Positions 12,891-23,564 of a DNA stretch of 64,000 nt are shown here, in pieces (position 1 is the first letter of the stretch; every line of letters begins with the position of its first letter). This stretch comes from Paramecium octaurelia (taxonomy: Eukaryota; Ciliophora; Oligohymenophorea; Peniculida; Parameciidae), in assembly GCA_905182995.1 (NCBI GenBank), contig CAJJDP010000024.1, positions 493,785-557,784 on the forward strand. The letters run 5' to 3'. Both the position numbers and the translations under genes were made by a program. A model generated the notes under the pieces. That model did no database searches. It was given only the letters and a program-made list of their open reading frames with translations, and had not been told where the DNA came from.

Positions 12891-15800
12891 TCAAAGATTT
12901 TTTACTATGACTTCAACTATCTATTTTAAATTTTCCAGAGTATCTGCCAGTGATATTTTCTCTATTTATATATATTTTAGTAGGCAATCCAAACATTCCT
13001 GCCACACTCCCGGCATTTCATTGGAATTAAAGAACAAACTCAATATTCCAAAAATCACTAAATTCATCCACTTCGTTTGCCTGTCACTATCCTCACTTAA
13101 GACATTGGGCATGTGATCATTTAATATTTTAAAATTTATAACCATAACATCCAGGTTGATCTTATTACATTCCCAATGACCATCTTATAATTAATTCTGC
13201 AATAACTTCTGCACCATTTCCTAAGACTTCTTCTCGTTTCTACTCTTAGTGTAATTCGTCATTCCCTTATTCCCCAAATATCCTCCAATAATCCCTCCAA
13301 CAATGCCTCCCACCAAAGGTATTGGAATCAAAGCCTACCCAATCAAAGCCCCTGACACTAATGAAGTTGATATCGCCAATGTAGAAGTAAAAGTTCTCTA
13401 TGGAGTGTATATTTCTTAACTAGTCAACAAAGCCTAAGCTCCAAACCCTCCTAAATTTAAAAAATCTTTAAGTAAAGGCATATAAACCACCAATTATTAC
13501 ATACAACCATTATTCACTGCATTTTCACCGAAATTTTGTAAGAATTCTCTATTAATAGGTTTATAAAATACTTGTTTCTGTTAACATTGGCTAAAAATGA
13601 TCCAAACATCGTATCCATTTCTCCTTCAGCTTGTTTTCTTATTTAGTACTCATCCTCTTAGTATTAATTCAATATCATTAAAGCTAATTATTCATGAACC
13701 CAATTAGAGTGTATTAATTCCTTCATTGTTTTAAATTTAACTGGGTAAACGCCCCAACCTGACTTTCTATTAGAATCTTTTTTAAAGAACCCATCTTTTT
13801 CTTATTGATCAATCACAAATGTCTAAATAGAATTTCATAAAGTACTTTCTAAAATGCCCACCTTTTACTTACTAGTGGAGCATATATCACTTTAAATTCC
13901 TCATTCATTGCATAGATGATAAATTTTGATTGAGGATCCTCACTTTCGAAGTATAGTCCATTTAGATAATATCTTGCATCCTTTTACATCTTAAAAGACT
14001 TAATATCAGTTGATTGAGTGCATTGATCTTCATCATCTTCACTTGATTTTTTTTGTAGTTTTTGTCTACATTAAATTTTGTACACTGCAGTTGACTTACT
14101 TTTATTGGTGATACATTATTGGAGACAGTCTAATACTTAGTCAACTGTTTGTCTGCTGATATTTTCATTTTGTTATGCTTAATTAGATAGCATTTTATTT
14201 TTGAGTATCAATGTGTCATAATTTTCAATAGCATATCTCATGAATTTTTCAACAACATCAGGTTCAGCATAATGGAATAGTGTAAACTCCAAGAGGTCTT
14301 ATATTGTTTAATAGCAATTTTAACTTAATTCTTGAAATAATGCTAATATAGTATATTTGTTTAATAGGATTTATGGTATATTCTATATTATTTAATAAAT
14401 ATTACTCTCTCTCGAAATTTAGAAATAAATGGTTCTATGTAACCTCTGCATTCCTCTAAAATTAAACAGATTTAATCGCTAACTTCATAAGATAAACTGC
14501 ATAATAATTAATGTGATTGTTCTATCAATTGAGAATATAAACTTCCAGGAATTATGTTCATACTAGTGGCTATATATTTCTTTATCAATTCAACAATTTT
14601 GGGTTGAAAAAGTTATAGATTAATTTCCCAAATAGTTATTTACAACTCTTCAGCATAATCAACGAAATGATTTTCAAGAAAGTCCACTATTGGCTTTGAA
14701 ATATGACATAATGCAAAAACCAATAAATTAAGATCTTCAATTATTTTTTATTGAATGCTCTTTCCCAATTGTTGTTGCACTTGTAATTGTTAGCATTCAG
14801 TCTCCACATACACATTAATCCTCTTTATTAGATTTTTTTATATAGGCACTCTTTCCTTTTTAATGCTTTAAGTAAATTCCCCAATGGTAAACTGAAAAGC
14901 CCCATTAGTTATATCGAATATATGCCTTTAGAGAGGTTTCGGAGGAGCCAAAGACTTTCTTTTAGTTGGAGATTCCGCAAAAAGACTTTAGTCTTCAAAT
15001 TTCAATAAATCGCTTAACCTAAAAGAAGGTTTCATGATCTCATCTTATAACATTATAAATCACTTATTTAATTATTTCACAATCCATGATTCCCAATCAT
15101 TTTCATCAATTCCCTCCTCTTCTGCATCTTCAAAAAGTATGGAAACCAAGATCTATCTGCCTGGATGGTAAAGAGGCAATCCCTCCTTCACTTTCAAAGC
15201 CATGTCAAAGAAACGCCTCCTAATTTGACTTCTTAACTTTTATGAATTTGATAGGGCTATCTTTGCCTGTTGAGCTTCATGAGTATTTTCCGAGTTGTTG
15301 CTATCAGTTAAATCAGGCAATGATTCTTAAAAATCATACATAGATTGTCTGCCATCCTATTCAACAGAAAATACTCCCAATCCATTTCGATTCATTTTCT
15401 ATTGTTACAAAATTGAAAAATAGTTCAATGTAGCTTTATGATGAGAGAAACGCTCCAAGAACTCCTCCACTAAATTAAAAAATGTATTCAATTCCTTTAA
15501 TTATCTAATTATTTAATACTTTCTCTTTTTCTACAGTCGGAATGCTATTCTCAATCTCTAGTTAACTTTGATCTATCTGGTATTATGCTATTATATCATC
15601 GTATTCGATTTGAATCTCTTGAACATCTGCCTTGATTTTACTCTTCACTTATTTTGCATTCTCATTCTACAGCATTACTTAGTATTTCTTAAGTAAACCT
15701 AAAACCTTAGTTTTCAATTGCTGCATTTCTTATAATAAATCAAATTTCGATTCCTCCTCCTATGCTATAATTTAGGTCGGATTGAGTGATTATAACATTT

Positions 15801-15930
15801 CATTAAGATCTTGCTCTGGAGCTTGGGGACTTCCTATTATTTTGCTTCCGCCTACTCTTGAAGATTAAAGTGAAGAAGGTTTAGATGAACTACCTTTCGA
15901 ATGGAAATGAGGATTATTGAAAACTTTCAT
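12891..15930 (-). CDS. unknown protein, N-terminal coiled coil and C-terminal glycine zipper
   Basis: 981 aa after removing introns 15495-15519 (25 nt, ending AAAG), 14383-14405, 13823-13845 and 13549-13571 (23 nt each, ending TAG); the total is then an exact multiple of three. I do not recognise the family. Residues 1-40 are Ser/Pro-rich and 45-120 predicted coiled coil. The middle is mostly helical with a polar, acidic insert (KKSSEDDEDQ). Near residues 825-860 there is a hydrophobic Gly-rich segment (IPLVGGIVGGIIGGYLG) of the glycine-zipper kind that can insert into or pack against membranes, followed by a charged, helical tail. ATG 15930 is the first Met and follows an AT-rich space. The stop is 18 bp before the HECT start; no intron can bypass this TGA, so they appear to be two genes. 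A membrane-associated role is inferred only from the zipper. Confidence 0.75.
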
Positions 15931-16248
15931 TCTCTATAAAAAAAACGAAAAAAATAAAAGTGAGTTTGAAAGCATTTTGCAAGTGTTTTATTATAAAAAG
16001 TATTAAAATAAAGATTGTTCAATAGATACCATATTATTAGAGGAGAAATAGGAGTTTAAATTAGAAAAAAACTTTTGTAAAAATCGAAATGACTAAACCT
16101 ACTTAAAACCTTAAGGCAATGTTCAAAATCGATATTTGAAGGGATTTCAGACTAGGTACTTAGTTGAAATTGCTTATCTGAGTTACTGTGGAGACAACCT
16201 AGTATATACAGAAAAATATCATATTCCCTTTGATTATATGATATAATA
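15931..16248. other. intergenic spacer
   Basis: 318 bp between EF-Ts and the gene starting at 15930, both on the minus strand. It should hold the promoter of the latter and the 3' end of EF-Ts. I see no ORF with coding character, no tRNA arms and no clear motif beyond AT-rich runs. Confidence 0.6.
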
Positions 16249-17250
16249 TCATATTGTTAAGTATAGACATCTACCTATTTTGACCTTATCTTTAATGACA
16301 TCCTCTAACTCTTTTTTGATATATTATTTAATGGTTTGTGGTTCATCTTCATTTAGGATGTATTCTTGGTGTTCAAAAACATTATCTGAATAATAATTTT
16401 AGAGCTTGCCCTTAACAATAAAATTTTGCTACTAAGGAGTCTTTGATTCAAAATCTCTTTAGACTTCTTTTCTTATTAAATCGATTACATCTGAGGCTAC
16501 CTCATTTTCATATAAGTATTTAGGTTTCAAACCCAAATAAGTAACTGCTAAATTATTGGCTCCTTCCCTTAAAATTTATGATTTGACATCATTTAATCCT
16601 TATTCTGTGATTAACTCAACAACACTGCCTCCTAAACCACAAATTGTATTTTTTAAGCAATTGTGTTGATAAACTCCGAAAACACCTTGGAATATTGGCA
16701 AATTATAATACTATTGTTTGTTGCAACAAATGCATTTAAGTTACCAATAACAATATTTTCTTACAATTTTCCGACCAATTATTTTCGCTTGTCGTCTATG
16801 TTAGTCTCAAAGTAGGCTTAGTTTTAGCTTTATCTTAGAACTGATTCGATATTTGAACTATTGAAATCTTTTTCTTAATTAACAACAGTTTTAATAAAAT
16901 TTGTCGAAAATTCTAAAAATTCATTAGTTCTGGCTACAAAGTCTGTTTCACAATTTATCTATATTCATATAAATTTCATTGATACTTCAGCAAGGGCAGC
17001 TACTTTATTATTGGTGTAAGCTACAATAACTCCTTGTTTAGTTTGATTGCCCGATTTCTTCTCAGCTTGAGCCAATCCTCTTTCTTTGAGATATTAAATG
17101 GCCTTCTCAAAATTGCCATCTGTTGATTCCAAGGCTTTTTTGCAATCATTAATAGGAGATCCTACCTTATACTAATACAACAATACCTGATGCTTCTCTC
17201 AATTGCTTAATAAGGGTTATGGATATATTTGTGTATATTTTTCTGAACAT
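16249..17250 (-). CDS. TSFM: mitochondrial translation elongation factor Ts
   Basis: EF-Ts regenerates EF-Tu-GTP during mitochondrial protein synthesis. After removing introns 17162-17186 (25 nt), 16959-16985 (27 nt, containing an in-frame TGA) and 16686-16711 (26 nt, ending CAAG), the frame gives 307 aa, the usual length. The N terminus ([17 protein letters not shown]) is basic and hydroxylated, fitting a mitochondrial presequence. Diagnostic parts follow in order: the UBA-like start [18 protein letters not shown], then the dimerisation signature [10 protein letters not shown] near residue 90, then the C-terminal EF-Tu-binding domain with [10 protein letters not shown]. It faces the next gene head to head across 356 bp. 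Confidence 0.95.
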
Positions 17251-17606
17251 AAGAAATAAAATAAATTTTGATCTCAAATATATTATAATTGTAATCTAAT
17301 TCTTCTCATTCATTCTTTATTAGAAATAGAAATAAAAACTAATAGTTAAAAATGAAAATTATAGATGATAATTTCTATTAACAAATTCTCAATTAGCTAC
17401 AATATTAAATGAATAAATAACAAGTTTAGAGGATATTTATTCATAATAAATAAACTACTTCTATTATTTATTAATTATCTTTATTTTATATAGGATATAA
17501 ATAATATTCTATCATCATTAAGAAACATGTTTTAATTTGAAATTTTTTGTCGTAACTTTATCCACAAAAAAAAATTTTGATTTGTTGTTTTTTAATAAAT
17601 TAATTA
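17251..17606. promoter_or_regulatory. divergent intergenic region
   Basis: 356 AT-rich bp between the starts of EF-Ts (minus) and the gene at 17607 (plus), so it must contain both promoters. Nothing in it reads as coding; I see no recognisable factor site. Confidence 0.5.
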
Positions 17607-18647
17607 ATGGGAAATTAAGTGCCTAAGGCTTCAATAATTATTGGAGGTGTTGCAATTACAGCTGTACTGTAGTATAAGTGAATATTTTAGAATCCTGAAT
17701 TCAAGAAGATAAAAAAGAAATATTAATCAATTAGAGCAGAGTTAATAAGAATAGAATAATGAAGTGCCTATCCCATAACAGCAGAGTTAATAAGAATAGA
17801 ATAACGAAGAGTAGATTCCATAAGAGCAGCCTTTTTAAAATGCTTAATAAGTAGTTAATTAACCCGTAAACTAAAATGACGAAGACTCAAATAGCATTGA
17901 TAGTGTGTCATTCATAAACAGAGTGAATAGAGAATTGAAAGCATTTGAAGAAAAATAAGTGCCTCTCTCTTTTGAAGTCTTAACCAAAATTACAGAGGCA
18001 GGATTTAGATTAGTGGCTAGAAATTACAGTTAAATGTAATAGAAAAATAGAGATGGTAATGTATTTTGCTAATTTTAGAGAGAAGATAATTATTGTATAA
18101 TCCTTAATTATACACTTTGAAGGTCTTAGAATTTAATAATGAGCTAGAAATACTCATTAATTAAATGCAATTGGATGTTTGCACTAAGCTTAGAATATCA
18201 TCTGAAATATATGAAAATAGCTATGTTCTATAATTTTAAACATAAGTTGCATTAGAAAGATTTATAGTGTTTTAACTTTCTATGAGATAATAATTAATGT
18301 AAGTATTTGTTATTGATCGATTAGAGCATCAATCCCAAGCTAAAAAGAAATTAACGAATCCTAGTTAGCCTAAGTAGTAGATATCCAATTGAAAAAGCTT
18401 GATGACATTCAATATTTCAAAAATTATCTCTAATAATTACAAGTAATAAGTTATTATATTGAAGGGCGAGGACCAATAATTCAGCTCAATTATTATTACT
18501 GTTTTATTGTCAGATATTGTATATTAGTAACTCGGCTTTGAGGAAGAGGATATTTTGAAAGCAGTGCATGCATATCCAGTATTAAAGAATTAACTGGGTT
18601 TGATTCAACAAAAGGTTCAGGCTGTTATGGAAATGTGCTTCCAATGA
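17607..18647 (+). CDS. unknown protein with N-terminal membrane anchor
   Basis: 312 aa after removing introns 17672-17690 (19 nt, the shortest in the window), 18095-18129 (35 nt, the longest), 18299-18324 (26 nt) and 18443-18464 (22 nt, ending GAAG). Residues 2-20 begin MGNQVPKASIIIGGVAITAV, combining a possible N-myristoylation Gly with a short hydrophobic segment. A Gln/Glu-rich linker follows, containing a perfect-phase 45-nt tandem repeat. From about residue 85 the protein is a helical globular domain (FEVLTKITEAGFRLVARNY) ending in a hydrophobic helix and VQAVMEMCFQ. I do not recognise the family; an anchored peripheral membrane protein is the most that the sequence supports. Confidence 0.75.
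17736..17825 (+). repeat. 45-bp tandem repeat, two units, in coding DNA
   Basis: Units 17736-17780 and 17781-17825 begin with the same 24 bases (gcagagttaataagaata...) and then diverge. Each unit is 15 codons and encodes a copy of SQQEQNNE followed by P/Q-rich residues. A partial third start (gcag) follows. It is an in-frame linker repeat, so unit number could vary between strains without breaking the protein. Confidence 0.8.
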
Positions 18648-19019
18648 TTTAATAATAAAGTATAATAAATTTAAAGGGCTTAACATCGTACTTAAAATTC
18701 ACTCTTAATTTCTAATATTATTTGTACAATCATAAATATTGAAAGGATTTCCATTTATTTAGTTTATCTGAATTTAAATGAATTAGAGCAATTGCTATTC
18801 GATAGGAATATCTTTTATTAAAAATATTTTTATGAAGAATTAAATTATATAAATAATTTATTATAAACTTTAAGATGGATTTCACAGGATAATTCAGACT
18901 TGACGAAGACTCGATGGCTTTAAATATCTTCCAAACACCTATTAAAGGGTTAGTATAAGGTATGTTTAAACTTTTCATCTCCATTTCCTATAATATATTA
19001 CCTGTTTATGGCGGAATAT
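18648..19019. other. spacer with a plausible but unassigned short ORF
   Basis: Between the stop at 18647 and the DP coding region. The plus strand has an 83-codon ORF from ATG 18875 (MDFTGQFRLDEDSMALNIFQ...) that looks partly coding, but it is not in frame with DP and no GT...AG pair joins the two. The minus strand is open here too (18730-18984), without recognisable content. Confidence 0.4.
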
Positions 19020-19027
19020 TTTCGCGC
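19020..19027 (+). promoter_or_regulatory. E2F-type site TTTCGCGC before the DP gene
   Basis: TTTCGCGC matches the E2F/DP consensus TTTSSCGC exactly and is a GC island in AT-rich DNA. A second, inverted half-site-like element (GGCGGAA) lies 10 bp to its left at about 19010-19016. Their position just before an E2F-partner gene suggests autoregulation; this is inference, as the transcription start is unknown. Confidence 0.5.
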
Positions 19028-19046
19028 TTATACTACAATTTTGTGA

Positions 19047-19814
19047 CAAAAAAATATATTTTTAGATTCAGAGGCTAATTGCAATTCATAAGCAAACACA
19101 AATAAGAAATTATTCGTTTAGACTGAACCTTTCGATAAACCAAAGATTTAATCAGATCTAATCAAAACTTAGAAAAAGTGGAGTCTAAAATATATTAGCA
19201 ATCGAGTAATGAAGGAATTATCTCAAGAAGCAATTGCTTATAGTGATATTTGCTAATAATTGACTGATGAAATGATTTAAGAATTAGATGGAAAATAAAA
19301 TGATAGACAGAAAGAAATCAAAAATCTCAGAAGAAGAGTCTATGATGCTTTAAATGTTATGATTTCTATTGGAATTGTAGTCAAAGAGAATAAATTGATG
19401 AAAAAGAATTCTGAAACCTAAGTGAATCTAACAAAGCAAAATTTAATAATACGAAAAGTAAGAATTAAATTTAATTTTAACAGCAAAAATTAAAAGAATA
19501 ATTATAATCAAAAAAAACATCTGCAACAATATAAATTAAACAGCAAGACAGTCTTAAAAAATTAGTAGAATTGAATAAAATGAGAGATGTAGATGAAAGT
19601 GAGAAGATCAGATTTCCATTCATTCTTGTCAAAACCCAATTAAATAATGTTGATGAAGTATTTTATCTCCTTATCATTAAAATAGGATGAATTAGTCTTA
19701 GAGTAAAACAAATAGATGGACTATTTGAAAGTATTTAGTAAAAACTAACTTGATCTCCAGTTTGATCTAAATGTAGTACAAAAACTATTTCAAAGTGAAC
19801 ACATGATTCTGTGA
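19047..19814 (+). CDS. TFDP: DP-family E2F dimerisation partner (5' end unresolved)
   Basis: DP proteins pair with E2F to bind cell-cycle promoters. The DNA-binding signature NLRRRVYDALNVMISIG is the DP form of RRRVYDALNVL, preceded by the DP winged-helix start KKWSLKYISNRV. The C-terminal dimerisation and DCB part includes KIRFPFILVKTQLNN, matching the DP block PFIIVNT. Introns 19458-19483 (26 nt) and 19658-19685 (28 nt) join the frame, and TGA is at 19812. In this frame coding starts right after a TGA at 19044-19046 with no ATG. An ATG at 19008 is in the same frame but lies before that TGA, and I find no intron that removes it. The start may be hidden by a sequence error or an unusual exon; the given start is the limit of support, about 238 codons. 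Confidence 0.88.
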
Positions 19815-20474
19815 AATATCTAAATTTTGTTTTTATAAATCTATATCTAACACTTTATTTCATCAAATTAATAAAAACTTTTGATAGGAATATAATGGAA
19901 TAATTCCACTTACACAAAAAATGATTTGGAATATTTATCTAGTTATTAACTTCTGTTTATTAATTTCAACATTGTTCAAATCTTAATTTAATCTTTAGTG
20001 TTCTTTTTTTGTAAATTCAGAATGTTGCAATAGGTTACTAAGGAATCAATATAAAGAAATGTACATTCATTTTTTCGTAATTATAAAGACAAAAATATTT
20101 ATATTTAGATTTTTCTTAACTTTTTATTAATTTGGTTTTCCAGAATCTTTCAGACTATGACAATGCATTTTAAATGATAATATATTAAGATTGTATATTC
20201 AATGTTCTAAGAAGGAATAAAATTAATATATTTTGATTATATTTTTTCTATATAAATTAATATATAAGAAGAAATGGATTTTATATTTAAAAAATTTTTG
20301 AAAAGTTAATAGTTAAATTATATATATAAAATGTCACAAATTTTGTTTTTTGAACAGGTCTCCTCCCATTACTTTGCTATTTTACAGAACTGCAAATTAA
20401 CACCAACAACACTATAAAAGGTGTTAAATTCAACATTTTTTTCAATTATTTTTAAATTGATATACTTAAATTGT
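19815..20474. other. 660-bp spacer, no gene seen
   Basis: AT-rich spacer between two plus-strand genes. The only distinctive part is a GC-richer patch at about 20356-20430 with an inverted repeat aacacc...ggtgtt flanking a TATAAAA-like string, 45-75 bp before the next ATG. It may be core promoter. No coding frame or known RNA gene recognised. Confidence 0.5.
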
Positions 20475-21281
20475 ATGACTTCCGTATAATAAAATTCTCA
20501 AGTGGAGGGACCTTAGGAATAAATGAAGAATAATACTCCAACATCACCAATAGACTCTAATTCCTCCGATTCTTCGTATGATTTCGTAAAGGATGTGAAT
20601 CAAAGGTCCTATCTGAAAAGAACTATTGAAGAAGATTAGGAACTTCTCTCAAAATATAAAGGTAAAACTCATATATAAAATGAAATAGGCAAGCAGGGGC
20701 TAAAGTATTAAAAAATATCAAATGAGTAACGATAACAACTAATCAAATAAATAACAACTACAGGTTGTATGATAAAACATGCTGCTCGAGATTTGAATAT
20801 TAATTTCTCGACTGCTAAGGCTATCATGCAAATTTTTAGAAGGGAAGGAAGAATGTCCAAAAAAAAGAAGAGGGGTAGTGTCAAGTCAGAATTTAAAAAC
20901 CCCGAGATATTAATTTAAGATGCTAAAGAAGGCTTAATAAGTCAATTTGTATTGATGAAGGAGGAATAATGCTAACAGAGACTAAATAATGTGCAGGAAG
21001 ATTTAGATACAATTCATTTTCAATAAATGGAGGAGAAAAATAGAAATTAAGCTATTTTTATATAATAATTAAAAACATAGGTTAGAAACTTAAATAAATT
21101 TTAGAATTTGTATTTATAAGGGAGAGCAAATTAATTATAACAGGAAATATAATCATTGAATTAAAATTATTCTTATTTGCAAATTCAGTATAATCAACAA
21201 CAATAAATGGTATAAAAAGCACAATAATAATATTAGGTCAGATATGCAATGCCCCAATATTAACAGTAGTTTCAATTTTGA
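20475..21281 (+). CDS. helix-turn-helix DNA-binding protein, transposase-like HTH
   Basis: 259 aa after removing intron 20662-20688 (27 nt). The intron has no in-frame TGA, so retention would still give a protein 9 residues longer. Residues about 65-125 form an HTH of the homeodomain-like type seen in transposase and Pipsqueak families: KISNEQRQQLIKQI, GCMIKHAARDLNINFSTAKA and a basic tail MSKKKKRG. The N-terminal 60 residues are Ser/Asp-rich; the C-terminal 120 are Gln-rich with coiled-coil periodicity. There is no DDE nuclease, so a host regulator built on a transposase-type HTH is likelier than a mobile element. The family is inferred from motif spacing only. Confidence 0.7.
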
Positions 21282-21462
21282 TTATATTCAATATTGCAAT
21301 AAGACAGTTATTTAATTTGGCATTAAAGATAATAATTATATCTGGTCCTTTTTTTTTTGTTTGAAATTTTACACTTTAATATATATATTCCAATAATTAT
21401 AATGATATTAATTGATAAAATAATTTCTGTAATGTTTCTGTTTATTAAATTAATAAAAAAAA

Positions 21463-23343
21463 ATGGATTTTGAGGAGGAGCACGCAGGAGGAGATGATAT
21501 TGAAGAAATCTAAGATGGGGAAGATATATTTGGAGAAGATGCCGACATATCAGTGCATGATTCAGGAAGCAAAAAAGATGCCGTCATATTCTTGGTAGAT
21601 TGCAAAAAAGCATTATTTGATATGGATCAAGATGGACAAGGGACAGTATTTTCTAAAATATTATCTGCCTTTTCTAGCTTTATGAAGGCAAAAATCATAT
21701 CAAGTCCAGATGATCGTATTGGTATGATATTTTATAATACAGTAATTGTTATCTATAAAAATAGAAATCTACTAACAATCAATTAAAATTCAATAACATT
21801 ACAGAAATCTATAAATTAGATGGACCTTCAGCAGATATTATCAAAAATTGTTTAAAAATAGAGCAAAATTTTGAAAAAGATTATCAATTAGGCAACAACG
21901 CACATTTTCATGAATGTTTATGGCTCTGTAATCATGAATTCAAAGAATTGTATGCATATTATCAATATTTATTAGAGATAAGAACAAATTCAATATGCGT
22001 ATATTTTTATTCACTCCAGATGATTTACCATATTTTAAAGATCAAAATGCCAGATCATCAGCTTTGAAATACGCCAAGTAATTGAAGGATGCAGATGTTT
22101 AAATAGAATTATTTCCATTGCCTAGCTAAAATGAATTCAAAATTGCTCGATTTTATGGTGAGATTATAACTGTTGATTTGGATGAAGTTAACAATGCTGT
22201 ACTTGATACCTCAACTAAAATTATGGATTTGCATTAAAGGATTAAATAAAAGGAATTTAAGAAAAGAGCTTTGAATAGACTTATTATGGATATAGATGAC
22301 ATTAAAATTGGATTAAAAATATATTGTTTAGTGAATAAGGCAAAAAAACCATATGGCAAACCCTTAGATAGGAGATACAACTAATAACTGAAAAAGAAAG
22401 CATAATTTATTGATGAAGAAACAGGACAAGCTCTCTTCCCTCAATAAATATCTACTCATTTGATATTGGGAAATGAGAAGATAGCAATCCCAAAGGAATA
22501 TATGGCTAAAATAAAAGGATTTGAAAAACCCGGGATGACTCTAATCGGTTTCAAATCTTCAAGTGCATTGAAGGATTATCATAATTACAGAGCCTCATAT
22601 TTTTTATATCCAGACGATGAACATGTAAATGGATCTTCTTAATTTTTTGATGCATTGATTCAATAAATGATATTGAAAGAGAAAATAGGAATTGTTAGAT
22701 TAGTTCCTAAATAAGGATCTTAGGTCAGATTTTGTGCTCTGCTTCCTTAAGCCGAATAATATGATGAAAATCATTTTTAGACACCTCCAGGATTGCATTT
22801 GATATTTTTACCATATGCAGATGACATTAGAGGATTATCTTCAGTCAAATAAGAAGGAGCCGAGATTACAAGACAGACATTAAATGCAGCTAAGATTTTG
22901 GTGAATGCATTAACAATTCAAGATTTTGATTGTTCAAACTTCGAAGATCCTTCAATATAGAAGTAATAATATATTGTCTATATAGATTTTACACATATTT
23001 GTAAGGTTTAGCATTGTAGGAGTAGAATATTGAAGAACCTGAGGATTTACTTTAACCAGACTTCAAAGGAATGGAAAAATATAGAGATATTGTTAATTTG
23101 TTTATGAGTAATGTGAGTTTGGAATGCTCTAATATGCCATCAAAAGCTAGAGGATAAGGAGGTGCAAGAGGCAGAGGTAGAGGAAGAGGCAGGGGGAAGC
23201 AGGAAGAGAGTGATAGTGATGATTGCCCTAAAGTTAAGGGGAGAGGCAGAGGATCCACTTCAAAACAAAAAGTTGAAGAGGAAGATAGTTTGGATGGAGA
23301 GGAAATCTATTAACCAATAAAAAAGAGAGGAAGAGGGCGTTGA
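21463..23343 (+). CDS. KU70: Ku70 DNA end-binding protein with RG-rich C-terminal tail
   Basis: Ku70 pairs with Ku80 to bind DNA ends for non-homologous end joining; in Paramecium, Ku is also needed for programmed elimination of germline DNA. Introns 21742-21764, 21950-21975 and 22963-22985 (23, 26, 23 nt) give 602 aa, typical for Ku70. Parts: an acidic leader (residues 1-25); the vWA-like N-terminal domain (AVIFLVDCKKALFDMDQDGQ); the DNA-encircling beta-barrel with KPGMTLIGFKSSSAL, GIVRLVPKQGSQVRFCALLP and GLHLIFLPYADDIRGL; then the helical arm ending in NIEEPEDLLQPDFKGM. From about residue 535 the usual SAP domain is absent. The tail is RG repeats (GGARGRGRGRGRGK), an acidic patch and a second GRGRGS/KKRGRGR basic end. 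The start is the first Met with a purine-rich context. Confidence 0.95.
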
Positions 23344-23564
23344 TTATTATTAACTCATATATAATATTTTAATTCGAAAATTTAATATTGAGCTTCTATA
23401 AAATTAATCTGAAAAAGAATTTTATGAATTAGTTTGCAATTTATTTGATGTATTATTGATATAGTGCCCTATCTTGTTTATTAAAGATTTGGATATAATA
23501 TTTTCAAATCGAAATTTCAAAAATAAAATAATTTCTAATTACTTTTTACTTTAAATTTGTACGG

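Noticed and set aside
18730-18984. 84-aa minus-strand ORF upstream of DP
   Set aside because: No recognisable content, and it overlaps plus-strand sequence of equal quality; no support for expression.
20475-21281. Transposon or IS element from the HTH domain
   Set aside because: No DDE nuclease, terminal inverted repeats or target duplication; the gene has a normal host intron.
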